Shown: piece by piece, positions 26,461 through 38,815 of the stretch | How positions within the stretch are numbered: position 1 is the first letter of the stretch | Layout of the letters: each line of letters begins with the position of its first letter | Source of the DNA: Quillaja saponaria | Lineage: Eukaryota; Streptophyta; Magnoliopsida; Fabales; Quillajaceae | Length of the DNA stretch: 64,000 nucleotides | Direction: 5' to 3' | Assembly: GCA_029379385.1 (NCBI GenBank) | Contig: CM055608.1 | Coordinates: 18,846,350 to 18,910,349 of the forward strand | Position numbers and translations under genes: made by a program | The notes under the pieces: model-generated | What the model saw: the letters and a program-made list of their open reading frames with translations, nothing else | Told to the model about the DNA's origin: nothing | The model's database searches: none

Positions 26461-27913
26461 TTTCCACTAGATTTTAAATTTAACTAAACTCTCTCCATGC
26501 AAAAGTTTTTAAACATAGCATTTTTAATGGTCAAACTACTCACCCCTATAATTTGCCTACTTGGGCCAACATAAAATATAAACCAAATTAATTGAATTCT
26601 TGATTGTATTTACAATTATGAAAAATAAAAAATAAAAAAATCGAAATATTTATAAAATACTATAATTTTTAAAAAAAATATAAAGTTCTTACTAGATAGC
26701 TTTTTTTTTTTTTTTAGTTGTATTATTATTTACAAATGGTTATCAATTTTATTTTATTTTTGTCTCATTATTAGTTGAATAATAACATGTTGTAATGAAT
26801 ATTTCAAAATTTAATTTGGCTTTTAATAAGAATATATTGAGGGTAGTTTAGTTACTTTATCTTAATTTCAAATTTAGAAAGTTATGTATAGGCTTTGAAA
26901 TTAGAAAAGAGGTCCGTATAATATCAGTAAAATTTTAGGTTGGAGTAATTTACTCTGTTTATCATTTAGGAAATTATGTGATTTTAGCGTGTTTAATAAG
27001 GATAGCTATGAATTATTATGTGAATGGGTGGGTAGTTATTTAGAGAATAAATTATAAAATTGGTTATAGTTTTTGATTTCAAACAATCTAAAGTCAATGG
27101 ATGTGGATGAAGATTTTCATTTAACTATTTTTTTTTCTTTTTTTAAATGGAGTAGTTAAATATGAAATAATAAATTTAAAGTAAAGTAGGGAGCTATAAG
27201 GGGTCTTTTGTTTTTAAAATAATATATATTCTTTTATTAAGCAATAGTATATAATATTTTGTTATGGACAATTCACAGCACAGTAGTGAATACTTTGCTC
27301 TCTTTCTTTCTCTTGACTATTTCTTATTAATCTCTTTTCGTACTAGCATATTATCGTAGTTGCTCTCTAACCAATAGTTGTTTTAATATACCTTAAACCA
27401 TCAAAGTATTGGCATTATACTTTTTTTTTTTTTTTTTTGGGTGATAATCTTCAAAATTTTGAAGCCAAGTTTGTATGTAGTACAAAGATTACAAAAGACC
27501 AATTTAAAATTCTAATTTTATATAAAACTCTAATGTATATTGACACATGACCACAAAACTATAAGGATTTGATATTTTGAAAATAATAAATATGATTTGT
27601 TATTATTATTATATTTCTTTATGATTAATTCGATTAAATCATTGGATGAAGAAAAAGAACATATTTATCTTTTTTTTCTTCTTCTAATGTACTTGGTATA
27701 TATTGTGAGTCAAAGCATCAATATTTTTTGTTATAATGCTTGATTTAGGAATGCACTATTTAATCATCAAATTATCTTTTTAAATAATTTATTTATGTAG
27801 ACTTGGACTCATGGTGCGTTCCTATGGACTAGTTAAATTAAAAAGCACAATAATTTCTTTGTATTTTATGTTTTCGTTTTGGCCTAGAATGAAAAATCAA
27901 ATATGTTTTTGAT
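26461..27913. other. AT-rich intergenic region, no gene seen
   Basis: Contains T runs near 26,700-26,716 and 27,421-27,438. No long frame, tRNA, or clear terminal repeats. Confidence 0.5.
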
Positions 27914-27918
27914 AAAAG

Positions 27919-29346
27919 TGTGACAGCTCAAGAATAATAGAGTTATTTCACAATGATTTTATTGCATATTTAATCCTAATGCTAATATTTTGAGTTAAAA
28001 TACTAGTCAACTATAGTGTAAGAGTTGTTTTAGGTTATTTTTAGGAGTTTTGTATAGTTTTTATCTTAATTAGGAGTAGTTTTCCAAATTTTGGTATTTA
28101 ATTTGTTTTAGGTGTCTTTGCAGTGTCCTAGTTCAAATTAGAAAAGGGGAACAAAGTAACTAGCGTCACAGCGCAAAATAACATGAAGCCGCGGTACCTC
28201 AAAAGAAAGAATTTCATAAAAAGGCATAAAGGACTCAGTCGCGGCACAACTAAGATGAAGCCATGGTGCTAATACAAAGAGGAGGAAAACTAAATGAGTT
28301 AAGGAGCTGGAAGCCATGGCGCTTGAAGAATGAAGTTGTAACGTGATGAGAAGGAAATCGCGAAGCCAAAGTAAGGGCAACTTTCGTAAACCAAGCAAGG
28401 GATTGGCGTCGTAATGCCTATGAATGTGAAGCCGCAACGGGGGACAAGACAAGTCCTATTGAAATTAAATAGACCCTATGGCACCACAGTGCCATAGATA
28501 CCTGTGCAGCAGCGCTTGTACAGATTCTTAAAACTTCTATTTTAATTCAACTAGGAGGAAAAAACTTATAAATAGAAGAGCAAGGCTGAGGTTAAGAGAC
28601 ACACCAGAGCTCATAATAGAGAGTGCTAAGGAGTTGGAGGAGACTCGAAGAGTGATAACTTCTAGTTTTCATTTCTTCTTCTTCTTATTTTCTATTTATT
28701 GTAATGGCTTTGTCTTTAGTTTTTTATGTTTTCTGTAGTTAGTATAAAGTAGTCATATTCTAAGGGTAACGATTGAACTCATATATAGCCGATGTGGCTT
28801 TAGTTTTATTTCAATGCATGCATTAGATTGATTAGGAATTCCAAATTTGACTGGGAAGAGTCAATTTTAGGATTAGCCTTAAGTGATATAACTCATATTT
28901 GGATTGTTCATATGATTTAGATGATCTAATTTGTTTAAGAGATAGGGATATATTCTTTTACCATAAGTAACCAGGAGATTTGGGTTTTAATGAGTTTGCT
29001 TTAGAATAATTCTCATAGGAATATAGACAGTTAAACTAAAGGGCATATATAACTGCTAGACATATGCTAGTAATTGATTAAGAAATCTGGTTTAATATTA
29101 GTTATTGCATGAATTGATTTGAATTAAAGTTATTAAGGTTGGTGTGAGGAATATCATCAGCCTAGATTTATTTTTAATATTTTTAAATCGAATTTACCTC
29201 TAAATTTGCATTAGCTTGATTAGAGTTAAGCTGCATTATAGTGGTAATTAGCATAAAAATAATTATTCCTCCTCGGAACGATCTCCACTTGTTACTGTAT
29301 TATTTAAGGATGTTACGTGCGCTTGCGTTTTGTATAATCCATATCA
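27919..29346 (+). repeat. 5' LTR of Athila-type element
   Basis: From about 28,200 to 29,346 this matches the 3' LTR at 37,620-38,815. Shared parts include a TATAAATAGA box (28,569), the 'gtaatggctttgtctttag' tract and the terminal 'cgcttgcgtttt' block. The left 280 bp have no counterpart in the 3' copy, and the start at TGTGACAGC (27,919) is inferred from the possible AAAAG duplication. The end is at CCATATCA. A minus-strand open frame here (28,138-28,452) is incidental. Confidence 0.8.
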
Positions 29347-29375
29347 AGTTTTTAACTCCTGGTGCTGGGGAATAA
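29347..29375 (+). other. Altered primer-binding site of Athila-type element
   Basis: The LTR end is followed by AGTTTTT and then TGGTGCTGGGGAAT at about 29,360. Athila elements normally have TTTTTGGCGCCGTTGCCGGGG here, matching tRNA-Asp. The site has an extra 'aactcc' and an internal gap, so it looks decayed. Confidence 0.6.
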
Positions 29376-29465
29376 TTTATTTTATTTTGTTAATATTATT
29401 ATAAGTTTACTTGATTCTAATTTAAGTTTTTTTTTATTCTTGATTTCAGGTGGTATTGACATTAC

Positions 29466-30650
29466 ATGCAAAACATTAGAGATTTGGAACTATTACCATA
29501 CGATCTTGAGATCGAACAAACGCTCAGAAAGTTGAGAAAGAACCAAATCCCAAAACAATCTCTTGCAATGATTAACGATCAAGAAAGTCATGTAAACAAG
29601 GCCTTGAGGGATTATGTTGTCCCTCTTGTGCAAGGCCTCCACTGTAGCATACAAAGACTAACCATTGTTGTGAATAATTTTCGGATCAAACCGAGCATAA
29701 TTTAGATGATTCAACAATCTACTCAATTTGGGGGATTACTAAGTGAAGACCCCCATACCCTTTTACTCTCATTCCTAGAGATGTAATGATGCAGTCCTCC
29801 TTAGGCTTTTTCCTTTCTCACTCTGAGATAAGGCAAAAAATTGGCTATATTCATTACCTTAACATTCCATCACTACTTGGTCAGACATGACACAAAAATT
29901 TAAGGCCAAATTCTTTCCTCTTGCCAAAACCACTAAGCTAAGGAATAAATCACATTAATCCTTCAATAAGATCAGGAGTCTCTCTATAAGACATGGGAAA
30001 AATATAAAGACCTATTGAGAAAGTGCCCACATCATGGCATTCTTAAGTGGCTGCAAGTGCATACCTTTTATAATGGTTTGGGAAACGAAACAAGAACAAC
30101 AATTAATGCTACCGCTAGTGGTACTTTGATGGGTAAATCTACCAATTATGCCTATGACCTTTTGGAAGAGATGGCCTCAAACTTTTATCAATGGCCAACA
30201 AAAAGGTTATCATCTAGAAGAGTTGCTATAATTCATGAAATTGATGCCATTACTGATTTAAAGGCACGAGTGGCTGGGTTGACAAAAAGGTTTAAAAATT
30301 TTGGAGTGCAACAACAAGCTAAGGCTGCTGCCTTGGTATTTGAAGCTTGTGGCGAAGGTCATACCATGGAGCAATGCCCAAATATTGAAGCGGTTCAATA
30401 TGTTCAGAATTTCAACCGACAAAACAATCATGATTCCAATACATATAATCTGGGGTGAAGAAACATCCAAACTTTAGTTGGAATAATCAAGGATCACAAG
30501 CTACAAGATCTAATCCACGTCCTGGATTTCAAGATCTACAAAGACAGCTCCTGAAAAGAAGCCATCCTTGGAAGACATGTTTATGCAATACATGTCTTGG
30601 ACTAATTCTATTATTCAAAGCCAAGGAAGGAGAGTTAGAAACAATGTAAG
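29466..30650 (+). pseudogene. Athila gag relic
   Basis: The clearest part is 30,015-30,458, with the capsid block HTFYNGLGNETRTTINATAS followed by YAYDLLEEMASNFYQW. A Cys/His cluster (EACGEGHTMEQCPN) lies near 30,340-30,385 and is a remnant of the zinc knuckle region. The N-terminal part (from 29,466) and the segment 29,706-30,014 are in other frames or interrupted. The frame shifts again near 30,455. Confidence 0.85.
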
Positions 30651-30945
30651 GCAATAACTCTTAAGAGTAGGGACAGAGTTAGATGAGCAAAAAAAGAAAA
30701 TACATGTTGATGAAATCCCTACATCTCATACTAAGGATGAATTGCCTACTGAAGTTGTAGAGGAGAAGGAAAAGAAAGTAGTTATTGAACCTAAAAAGGC
30801 AAACTCTACTCTTCTTTTCCCCTAAAGGTTTCACAAGTAGAACCTTAACAAGCAATTCCTGAAATTTCAAGATGTGTCCAAAAAACTCCACATAAATATT
30901 CCCTTTGCTGATGCTCTTGAACAAATGCCAAACTAAACAAAATTT

Positions 30946-31458
30946 ATGAAAGACATCTTGTACAAGAAGAGGAAGCCTCGTGATCATGAAACTGTTGCAC
31001 TTACTGAAAAGTGCAGTGCCATACTTCAAAAGAAGCTACCACCCAAGTTGAAAGATCTAGGTAGTTTTACTATTCCTTGTACCATAGGCACACAACATTT
31101 TAGTATAACACTTTGTGACTTAGGAGCTAGTATAAATTTAATGCCCTTATCAAATTATCAAAAGCTGGGAATAGGTGAAGAAAAACCAACATCAATACTT
31201 CTACAATTAGCTGATAGATCACTTACATGCCCTAAAAGAATTATAAAGGATGTTCTAGTTAAGGTGGACACATTGATCTTCCCTGCTGATTTTATAGTTT
31301 TAGACATGAAAGAGGATAAGAAGGTACTTATTATATTAGGAATGCCTTTTCTAGCTACTGGTAGGACACTAATAGATGTCCAAAAAGATGAATTTACCAT
31401 GAGGGTAAATAATCAAGAGATTAAATTTAATGTATTTCTATCCATGAAATTCCCTTAA
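30946..31458 (+). pseudogene. Athila aspartic protease region
   Basis: The longest open piece of the element (170 codons) is the protease. GSFTIPCTIGTQHFSITLCD precedes DLGASINLMPLSNY, where the catalytic triad of the family (usually DLGASI or DTGA) is intact as DLGA. It ends with ILGMPFLATGRTLIDVQ and a strand-like tail. The stop at about 31,458 is followed by another in-frame open stretch, so the polyprotein is broken here. Confidence 0.88.
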
Positions 31459-31485
31459 GATTATGAAATTTTTTTTGCAATTGAC

Positions 31486-33100
31486 ATGGTGAGTAACCTT
31501 GTTCAAGAGATGTTCTTGGAAGAACATCCAAGTGACCCTTTTGAAGCTTCAATAATTTCACACTCTACAAGAGAAGATGATGATTTTAAGAAGTGTATGA
31601 ACTTATTAGATGCATTATCATATATGCTGAAACCAAATCCAAGATTTGAAAATCTAGATTTACCACCATCCACTTCATCTGAATCAATGCCATCAATTGA
31701 AAAACCTCCTACCTTGGAATTGAAGCCATTTCCTAAGAAGAATAATCATAAACCAACAATTAAGCATCAAAGAAGGCTTAATCCTATAATGAAAGAGGTA
31801 GTGAAAAGGGAAATAATCAAGTGGTTAGATGTTGGAATTATCTATCCAATTTCAGATAGTCATTAGGTAAGTCCTATCTAATGTGTATCAAAGAAAGGAG
31901 GGGTGACAGTTATTGCAAATGCAAACAATGAACTCATTCCTACAAGAACCATTATTGGTTGGAGGGTATGCATGGACTACCAGAAGTTGAACAAAGCTAC
32001 AAGGAATGACCACTTTCCCTTTACATTCATTAACCAAATGCTACACCGGCTAGCAGGTAAGGAATATTATTGCTTTCTAGATGGTTATTCGGGGTATAAT
32101 CAAATTGCTATTGCCCCGGACTACTAAGAAAAAACTACATTCACTTGCCCTTTTGGAACTTTTGCTTTTAGAAGGATGTCATTTGGTTTATGCAATGCCT
32201 CGGTCACCTTCCAAAGTTGCATATTGGCAACTTTCACCCATATAGTAGAACAAGGGCTGAAAGTTTTTATGGATGATTTTTCTATTTTAGGTGATTCATA
32301 TGATGAATTTTTCCATAATTTAACTTTAGCACTTAAAAGATGTGAAGAGATCAACTTGGTTTTAAATTGGGAAAAGTGTCATTTCATGGTACAAGAAGGT
32401 ATAGTTCTAGGTTATAAGGTGTCTAACAAGGGCATTAAGGTAAATAAAGCTAAGATTGAAATCATAGAAAAATGTCCTCCCCTATTTCAATAAAAGGAAT
32501 AAGAAGTTTTCTAGGCTATGCTGGCTTCTAAAGGAGATTCATAAAAGACTTTTTAAACCACTTTATAATTACATAGAAAAAAACACCCCATTCATATTTG
32601 ATGATATATGTCTTGTTGAATTTTTAGAGTTGAAAAACAGATTAATAACAGCCTCAATTATGGTAACCCTAAATTGAAACCTACTATTTGAATTAATGTG
32701 TGATGCTAGTGACTATGCGGCAGGGGCAATGTTAGGACAAAAAGAAAAGAAAAGATTTTTCACTCTATATACTATGCTAGCAAAACTTTAAATGGTGTTC
32801 AATTGAATTGTACCACAACTGAAAAAGAACTTTTAACAGTAGTGTTTGCTTTTGACAAATTTCGATCTTATTTAATTAGAACTTCTATCATTGTTTTTAC
32901 TTATCATTTTGCTATTAAGTATTTAATTGACAAGAAAGATGCAAAGCCTAGTTTGATAAGATGGATCCTGTTGCTATAAGAATTTCACTTGGATATAAGA
33001 GACTTAAAGGGCTCTAAAAATCAAGTTGTTGATCACTTATCAAGGCATCATCAAATGGTTAAACCCACTAATATAAATGAAATCTTCCTGGATGAATAAC
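31486..33100 (+). pseudogene. Athila RT and RNase H relic
   Basis: RT begins with LNPIMKEVVKREIIKWLDVG (about 31,770-31,830). After a stop it continues with WRVCMDYQKLNKAT and YCFLDGYSGYNQI (first catalytic Asp). Then come RRMSFGLCNASVTFQ and VFMDDFSILGD (about 32,265-32,300, the paired catalytic Asp). RNase H starts at [14 protein letters not shown] (about 32,700-32,745) and then drifts through several stops to about 33,060. Premature stops occur at 31,864, 32,125 and 32,491. Confidence 0.9.
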
Positions 33101-33117
33101 TCTTTTAAATTGTTAAT

Positions 33118-34115
33118 AAACCATTGCCCTGGTATGCTAACATTGTCAACTATATAGTTGGCAAAGTCTTTCCTCCTAACCTAACTTCTCAACAAAAGAA
33201 AAAAAAAAATTTACATGATATAAAATTCTTTGTTTGGGATGACCCTTTCTTGTTTAAGCATTGTACTGATCATATATTAAGAAGGTGTGTTTCAGAAGAA
33301 AAGGTGGAGAGTATACTTCAACATTGCCATGCTTCAAAGTATGGAGGTCAATTTAGAAAGAACCGAACTACTGCAAAAGTGCTCCAATCAGGTTTTTATT
33401 AGCCTTCTTTTTTTAAGAATGCTAATGAATTTGTTTCCAAATATGACAAGTGCTAAAGGAAGGGCAACATATCCAGGAAAAATGAAATGTCACTCAACAA
33501 CATACTTGAAGTGGAATTGTTTGATGTATGAGGGATGGACTTCACGAGTCCATTCATCTCTTCATATACCAATCAATACATTCTTGTTGCTGTGGATTAT
33601 GTCTCTAAATGGGTTGAAGTCATTATTGTACCAACCAATGACTCTAAAGTTGTGACCAACTTCTTGAAAAAGAACATCTTTACATGCTTTGGTACACCCC
33701 GAGCAATCATCAGTGATGGAGGGTCTCACTTTTGTAACAAACAAGTGAGAACTCTCCTTACTAAATATGGGGTGACTCACAAGGTTGCACTAGTTTATTA
33801 TCTGTAAATAAGTTCACAACAGATTGTTGAGCACCACTTTAAGCCAGGTTAACAAGTCCTGCTCTATAATTTCAGGTTGAAGCTTTTCCAAGGCAAACTC
33901 AAGTCAAGATGGTCTGGAAGCCAAAGTGTTTCCATACGGTATTGTGGAGTTAATAGCCACTAATCCCTATAGAACATTTAAAGTGAATGGCCAATGATTA
34001 AAATGCTATTGGGGAGGAAAGATTGACAATGATCATACCTCTATTAAACTTGGTAAAGCTACTTAAGTAACACTAAGTCAAGCCGAGAACTTTAAACCAA
34101 CCACTTCTTGAGAAG
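33118..34115 (+). pseudogene. Athila integrase relic, internally deleted
   Basis: The N-terminal zinc domain is present: the HC-type block QHCHASKYGGQF near 33,320-33,360, and VLQSGFY. The catalytic core starts at 33,535 ([19 protein letters not shown]). It reaches the second Asp in [14 protein letters not shown] (about 33,705-33,740). After GVTHKVAL (33,790) the sequence jumps at about 33,800-33,840 to the C-terminal tail (VLLYNFRLKLFQGKLKSRWS). The stretch with the third catalytic residue, Glu, is therefore missing. A conserved post-pol tract (GAAGCAACCCAA) follows at about 34,112. Confidence 0.88.
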
Positions 34116-34239
34116 CAACCCAACATTCTAAAACCCTTTTTCTTTATTTAATTTTTAGTTAGTTTAGTAATGTTTTAAATTCTACTCTACACTTAGCCTT
34201 CATACCATCTTTTGGCAGGTACTAAAGACAAAGCCCTTG

Positions 34240-34760
34240 AGGGAAAGAAGCATTGACGCCGTGACACAACTCGCTATAGTGCCTCATGATCTAGAAAATA
34301 CATGAAATCAAATATGGAGCACAATGTTGTGGCATTCATAAATTCAAGCCATAATGGCATGAAAAAGAAAGCTTATGTAAGTTCTCAAATTGCTTTGAGT
34401 CGCGGCCTCACCAATGCACACGTCACAGCAGCCTAAACCCTAATGAAAAATCACAATTTAGGCAATAAGCCCCACACTATGGCGTCATCTCTTTGGCGCC
34501 ATGGCACTATTTACCCAGAAGCAAAACTATTTTACACATAATGCATTATGCTGCAGCACTTATTTACTTAAGCGGTGGTGTCGTTAATTCAGAAAGAAAT
34601 TGGATTTTACACAGAGAGCATTGAGTCAAGGCACTATGTTACTCACGCAGCGGCGCTAACCCGCTTATTCTAAAATTTTCTAATTCTAGGGGATAGAGTC
34701 ATGGCGCCTACACTTTGACAAGGCAGTGTCGTGTCACAGTCCTTATTTTTCAAAACAAAA
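34240..34760 (+). repeat. Athila spacer with repeated GC-rich words
   Basis: About ten degenerate copies of a short word around 'catggcgcc' or 'gcagcggcgct' are spaced roughly 30-60 bp apart in AT-rich sequence. The same words occur in both LTRs (28,190-28,510 and 37,650-37,930). No open frame covers them. Confidence 0.6.
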
Positions 34761-34950
34761 TTTTAGAGCCATAACAGCCCCAACTTATACCCTAAACACC
34801 CAATCTTGTGAAATTAGAGATTTTAGGCTACAAACTACCAACTCAATCCCATTATAGTGCCCTCTAACACATTCACACAAAAAACCCCTCTCTCATATCA
34901 CGGTTTGCACTTTATTTGGATTTGCTTCAATACAAGTAAGTGCTCTTTCC

Positions 34951-34975
34951 TTTTTTTTTTTTTTTTTTTTTTTTT
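34951..34975. repeat. Long T run in Athila spacer
   Basis: About 25 uninterrupted T residues lie between the GC-word spacer and the env-position ORF. Confidence 0.9.
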
Positions 34976-35419
34976 ACATTCAACAAATTCTCTTATAGGT
35001 ATAACGCAATTCTTGTGTTGTATGTTTATGTGCTTGATAGATTATAGGTAGATATGTTCTTTGGGGATTCTATGCATAATTTTTTGATTTTGGGTTTTTG
35101 GTTACGTGAGAACTATGTTTTCTATCTTGGTGATGAGTTCTTGGGTAATGTTACACTAAATTGATGTTATATGAAGCTATCATGTCATTATGACCTCTGC
35201 CTCCATAATTCTTGAATATTCTTGAATATTCTTGATGAATTGATGATATTGAAATAGGTTTGGGGCAATGGATGATGCATATTGATAAGTAACGTGCTTG
35301 AGAATTTCTCTAAATGTTGTATAAGTCTGAGACCCTTTTTGTTGATCAACAGGTTGTGGTTGACATTGTTGCTGGTTATTTTGGGATTTAGGATTATTTA
35401 TATATTGTTTTTCAAGACA

Positions 35420-36300
35420 ATGGGACCGAAGACAAAAGCTACTAAGCGTGCTTGATTATCTAGACCGAGCTTTGATAATAGCCAATTTGTCTCTGCTGCT
35501 ATAGAAAAGCGCTTTCATGATGAGCTTGTCATGAAAAAGGTTGTGGCACAACGAGATCTACATCTCAGCCCAGATACTTCCCAAGGATGTCCAATCTGAT
35601 TAATAACAGACACTGGGCTAACTTATGTGCACCATCCCCAGCTAGAGTCGTTGTAGTTTCTTGGGAATTTTATGCTAATTTGGTGGAACACACGAATAGC
35701 AGAGTCATAGTACGAGGAAAGATGCTCTCATTCACAAGCACTACAATCAATGCATACTACGGCATTCTAGATGCCCCGAGATTAATAAGTATGTGACCTA
35801 TGTGAGTGGGATAGATGATTACAATGAAATTATCAGTACATTACACTATTAAGGCTCTGTTTGGAAGCTGGCCAATGGAGAGCTAGTTCACTTTTAGGCC
35901 AGTCAGCTGCTAGCTCCTGCAAGGGTATGATACTACTTTATACTTACCAACGTCCTCCCTAGTGAACATGCTAGCGATGTGACTAAGGAGAGAGCCATTC
36001 TGGTGTATGCCATTATTCGAGGTATGTCCTTTGATATTGGTAGAATTATTCATATTACCATCTTGTAAGTAGTGAACTCTAGACACTTGGGAATCTGGTT
36101 TCCCTCGCTTATCATGAAACTGTGCAGTGGAGCTAGTGTACTTTGGGAAGGCAAAAAGCTGTTGGTCCTACCAAATGGTACCATTGATGACAAGCTTATG
36201 AACAAGTTTCAAATCTGGAATGCCGAAGTGAGTGAAGGCATTCCAACAGCTCCAGCTCAGCCTACTGGTGCACAGAAGCTAACATTAGCTTAGCGCATCT
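35420..36300 (+). pseudogene. Env-position ORF relic ('plant transposon protein' domain)
   Basis: An ATG at 35,420 opens MGPKTKATKRA and, after a stop, SRPSFDNSQFVSAAIEKRFH. Then come NNRHWANLC and VSWEFYANLVEHTNSRVIVRGKML, TINAYYGILD (35,587-35,790). A later frame has TKERAILVYAIIRGMSFDIGR (about 35,985-36,050) and SRHLGIWFPSLI. This is the order seen in the widespread plant domain called 'putative plant transposon protein'. Here it sits between integrase and the 3' LTR, where Athila/Calypso elements carry their env-like ORF. Several stops and shifts make it a relic. I see no clear transmembrane helix in the readable parts. Confidence 0.7.
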
Positions 36301-36479
36301 CGAGACTAGAAGTTCAATGTGTAAACCATTGGCAAGTATACACATACTGTCAACCACTTAAACAACCAGCTGCTAAGGATGATGTTGCAGCAACAAGGAT
36401 GGGATCCTTCCACTTTCCCTCTTTGTCCCTAGCCACCAACCCCATTCCCACGTCCTGATGAGGACATCGATATTGATTT

Positions 36480-37619
36480 CAATGACAGAGGGGAGTTTTC
36501 TTTATCTTTTGCTTTGTTTTGTTTTCTTTTGTTATTTTCTTACTTCTCTTTAAAACATTGAGACAATATTTAGCATAGGTTGGGGGTAACATAAAATTTG
36601 TGTAATAATTCTCTATTTTAATACTTGGTTAACCCCCGATTATGTGTAATTGACTAATTAGGTTGTATTGTGTTTCTTTTCTCGTATCCTATTAAAAAAA
36701 CAAAAAATATTGCAATTTAAGTTGTGAATGATACTTTAATATTTCATTGTTTCCATGATAGTATTATTTATGTATTGATGTTGATTTTGATAACATGCAA
36801 GTATAATTTTATTTGAATTTGTTATAATTAAGGCATATACTTTATATATGCACTACACAAAGGCCATTGTCGCCTAGGGTTAATGTTTTTAAGGATTTTT
36901 CTTTATAAACCTTAGACTCTTTTTGACTTCCTTAATAAGTAAGAATTCCTCTTAAGGCAAAATCCTAGGTGAAGCTTAGTTGAGAATATGATTGAAGCCA
37001 TTTTTGGATCAATAGAGCCTTTGTATATCTACCAATGATTCTAAATTTCTTTAGTTACCTGTTTTTGAGCCTAATGCCTAATTTTCTTTCTAACACATAT
37101 ATATGCTAACCAATCCTTTGTTTGAACGACCTATTTGCACCCTAGTACGTTAAGCACATTCAATATGAATTTCATTTAGTTCAAAAGAAAAAGAGAATGA
37201 ACTCGAATCAAGTTGATGAGAAGGAGTGCATTATAAGGAAGAAAAGGAAAAAAGATACTCCACTTGATAAAAATTAAGTTGGAGGAATATGTGAAAATTC
37301 CTTATTGATTCCTACAAACCAAAGGTTTGGTAGAAGTAATAAAAGAAAGAAAATGAGGAAAAAGTGGAGAACGTTTTCATGCCACATAAAGAAGAAATAT
37401 ATTGAGTGATACAAATCATGAGATAAAATAGTTGAAGCATGAGTATGTAGCAACTAAGGCCTTAAAAAGAAAAGGTGGAAAAGAAGGGTGAACTCATGCA
37501 AAGAAATTGTGCTTAGTGTATTTGAGCCAAAAATTCTATTTCATCAAACCTTTCCTAGCCTGACATTACAAGCTGAATAAAAGACCTATTGGTTTTTTAC
37601 TAAGTATTAGCCTACATTA
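36480..37619. other. 3' untranslated part of Athila-type element
   Basis: Non-coding sequence between the env-position ORF and the 3' LTR. It has the post-ORF 'gggggtaaca' tract near 36,583 and an A/G-rich stretch at 37,185-37,480. No gene is visible. The usual polypurine tract beside the LTR cannot be placed because the LTR start is missing. Confidence 0.6.
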
Positions 37620-38815
37620 GTGGAGAGAGGAAGGAAAGACAGAAAGGATTCAACCACGCGCAACTAAGATGAAGCCTAGCGCTGATACAAAGAGAAGGAA
37701 AACTAAATGAATCAGGGAGCTTGTAGCTGCAGCACTTGAAGAATGAAGTCGTAGCATGATGAGAAGGAAGCGGCAGCGCCAAAGTAAGGACGACTTTCAT
37801 AAACCAAGCAAAGGATTGGCGCCGCAACGCCTATGAATGTGAAGTCGTGGTGGGGGACAAGACGAGTCATATTGAAATTAAATAGACCCTATGGCACAAT
37901 AGCGCCATAGATGCCTATGCTGCAGCACTTAAACAGATTCTTAGGACTTTTATTTTAATTCAAATAAGAGGAAAAGGTTTATAAATAGAGAAGTAAGGTT
38001 GAGATTGAAAGGCACACCATAGCTCGTGTTAGAGAGTCCTAAGGAGCTGAAAGAGACCCGAAGAGTGACAACTTCTAATTTCTATTTCTTCTTCTTATCA
38101 TTTTCTATTTACTTGTAATGGCTTTGTCTTTAGCTTTTATGTTTTCTGTAGTTAGTATGGAGTAGTCGTATTCTAAGGGTAATGATTGAACACACATGTA
38201 ACCGATGTGGCTTTAGTTTTATTTTAATGCATGCTTTAGTTTTATTATTTAAATTGCCTTGTTCTTAATGCTTCTAATTTCTTGATCACTAATTAGATTG
38301 ATTAGGAATTCCGAATTTGACTTGAAAGAGTCAGTTTTGGGATTAGCCTTAAGTGATAATAACTTATGTTTGGATTGTTCATATGATTTGGATGATTTGA
38401 TTTGTTTACGAGATAGGGATTTTACCATAAGTAACCAGAAAATTGGGGTTTTAATAAGATTGCTTTAGAATAATTATCATCAGAATATAGGGAATTAGAC
38501 TAAAGGGAATGTATAATTGCTATACATAGGAGTATACTAGTAATTGATTAAGAAATTAGGATTAATATTAGCTAATGCATGAACTGATTTGAATTAAAGT
38601 TATTAAGGTTGGTGTGAGGAATATCGTGAGCCTAGATTTAGTTTAATATAATTTAAGTTGAATTTATCTTTGAATTTGCATTGGCTTAATTAGAGTTAAG
38701 TTGTATCATAGTGGTAATTAGCATAAAATTAATTATTCTTTGTGAGAACGATCTTTACTTGTTACTGTATTACTTGAAAAATGATACCTACGCTTGCGTT
38801 TTATATAATCCATAT
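37620..38815 (+). repeat. 3' LTR of Athila-type element, left end lost
   Basis: It matches 28,200-29,340 of the 5' LTR, including the TATAAATAGA box at 37,980 and 'cgcttgcgttttatataatcc' near the end. It lacks the first roughly 280 bp of the 5' copy but has an extra tract near 38,230-38,295 that the 5' copy lacks. It ends at CCATAT (38,815). Confidence 0.82.

Larger units (their letters stand above)
27919..38815 (+). mobile_element. Athila-type Ty3/gypsy retrotransposon, decayed
   Basis: Order on the plus strand: 5' LTR, altered PBS, gag, protease, RT, RNase H, integrase, long spacer, env-position ORF relic, 3' LTR. Gag wording (HTFYNGL and AYDLLEEMASNFYQW), the protease, the RT metal-binding motif VFMDDFSI and the LKLFQGKLKSRWSG end of integrase are all typical of the Athila branch. 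A candidate 5-bp duplication AAAAG lies at 27914-27918 and 38816-38820. Using it requires the last two bases of the 3' LTR to be lost, so the left border is less certain than the right. Every coding part has stops or shifts. Confidence 0.88.

Noticed and set aside
28138..28452. 104-codon minus-strand frame with a hydrophobic, signal-peptide-like stretch
   Set aside because: It is antisense within the Athila 5' LTR. The matching frame at 37,612-37,827 in the 3' LTR is not conserved in length, and no gene context exists.
35420..36300. Endogenous virus envelope gene
   Set aside because: The position fits an env-like ORF, but the readable motifs are those of a plant-specific domain of unknown role. 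No membrane segment or viral similarity is visible.
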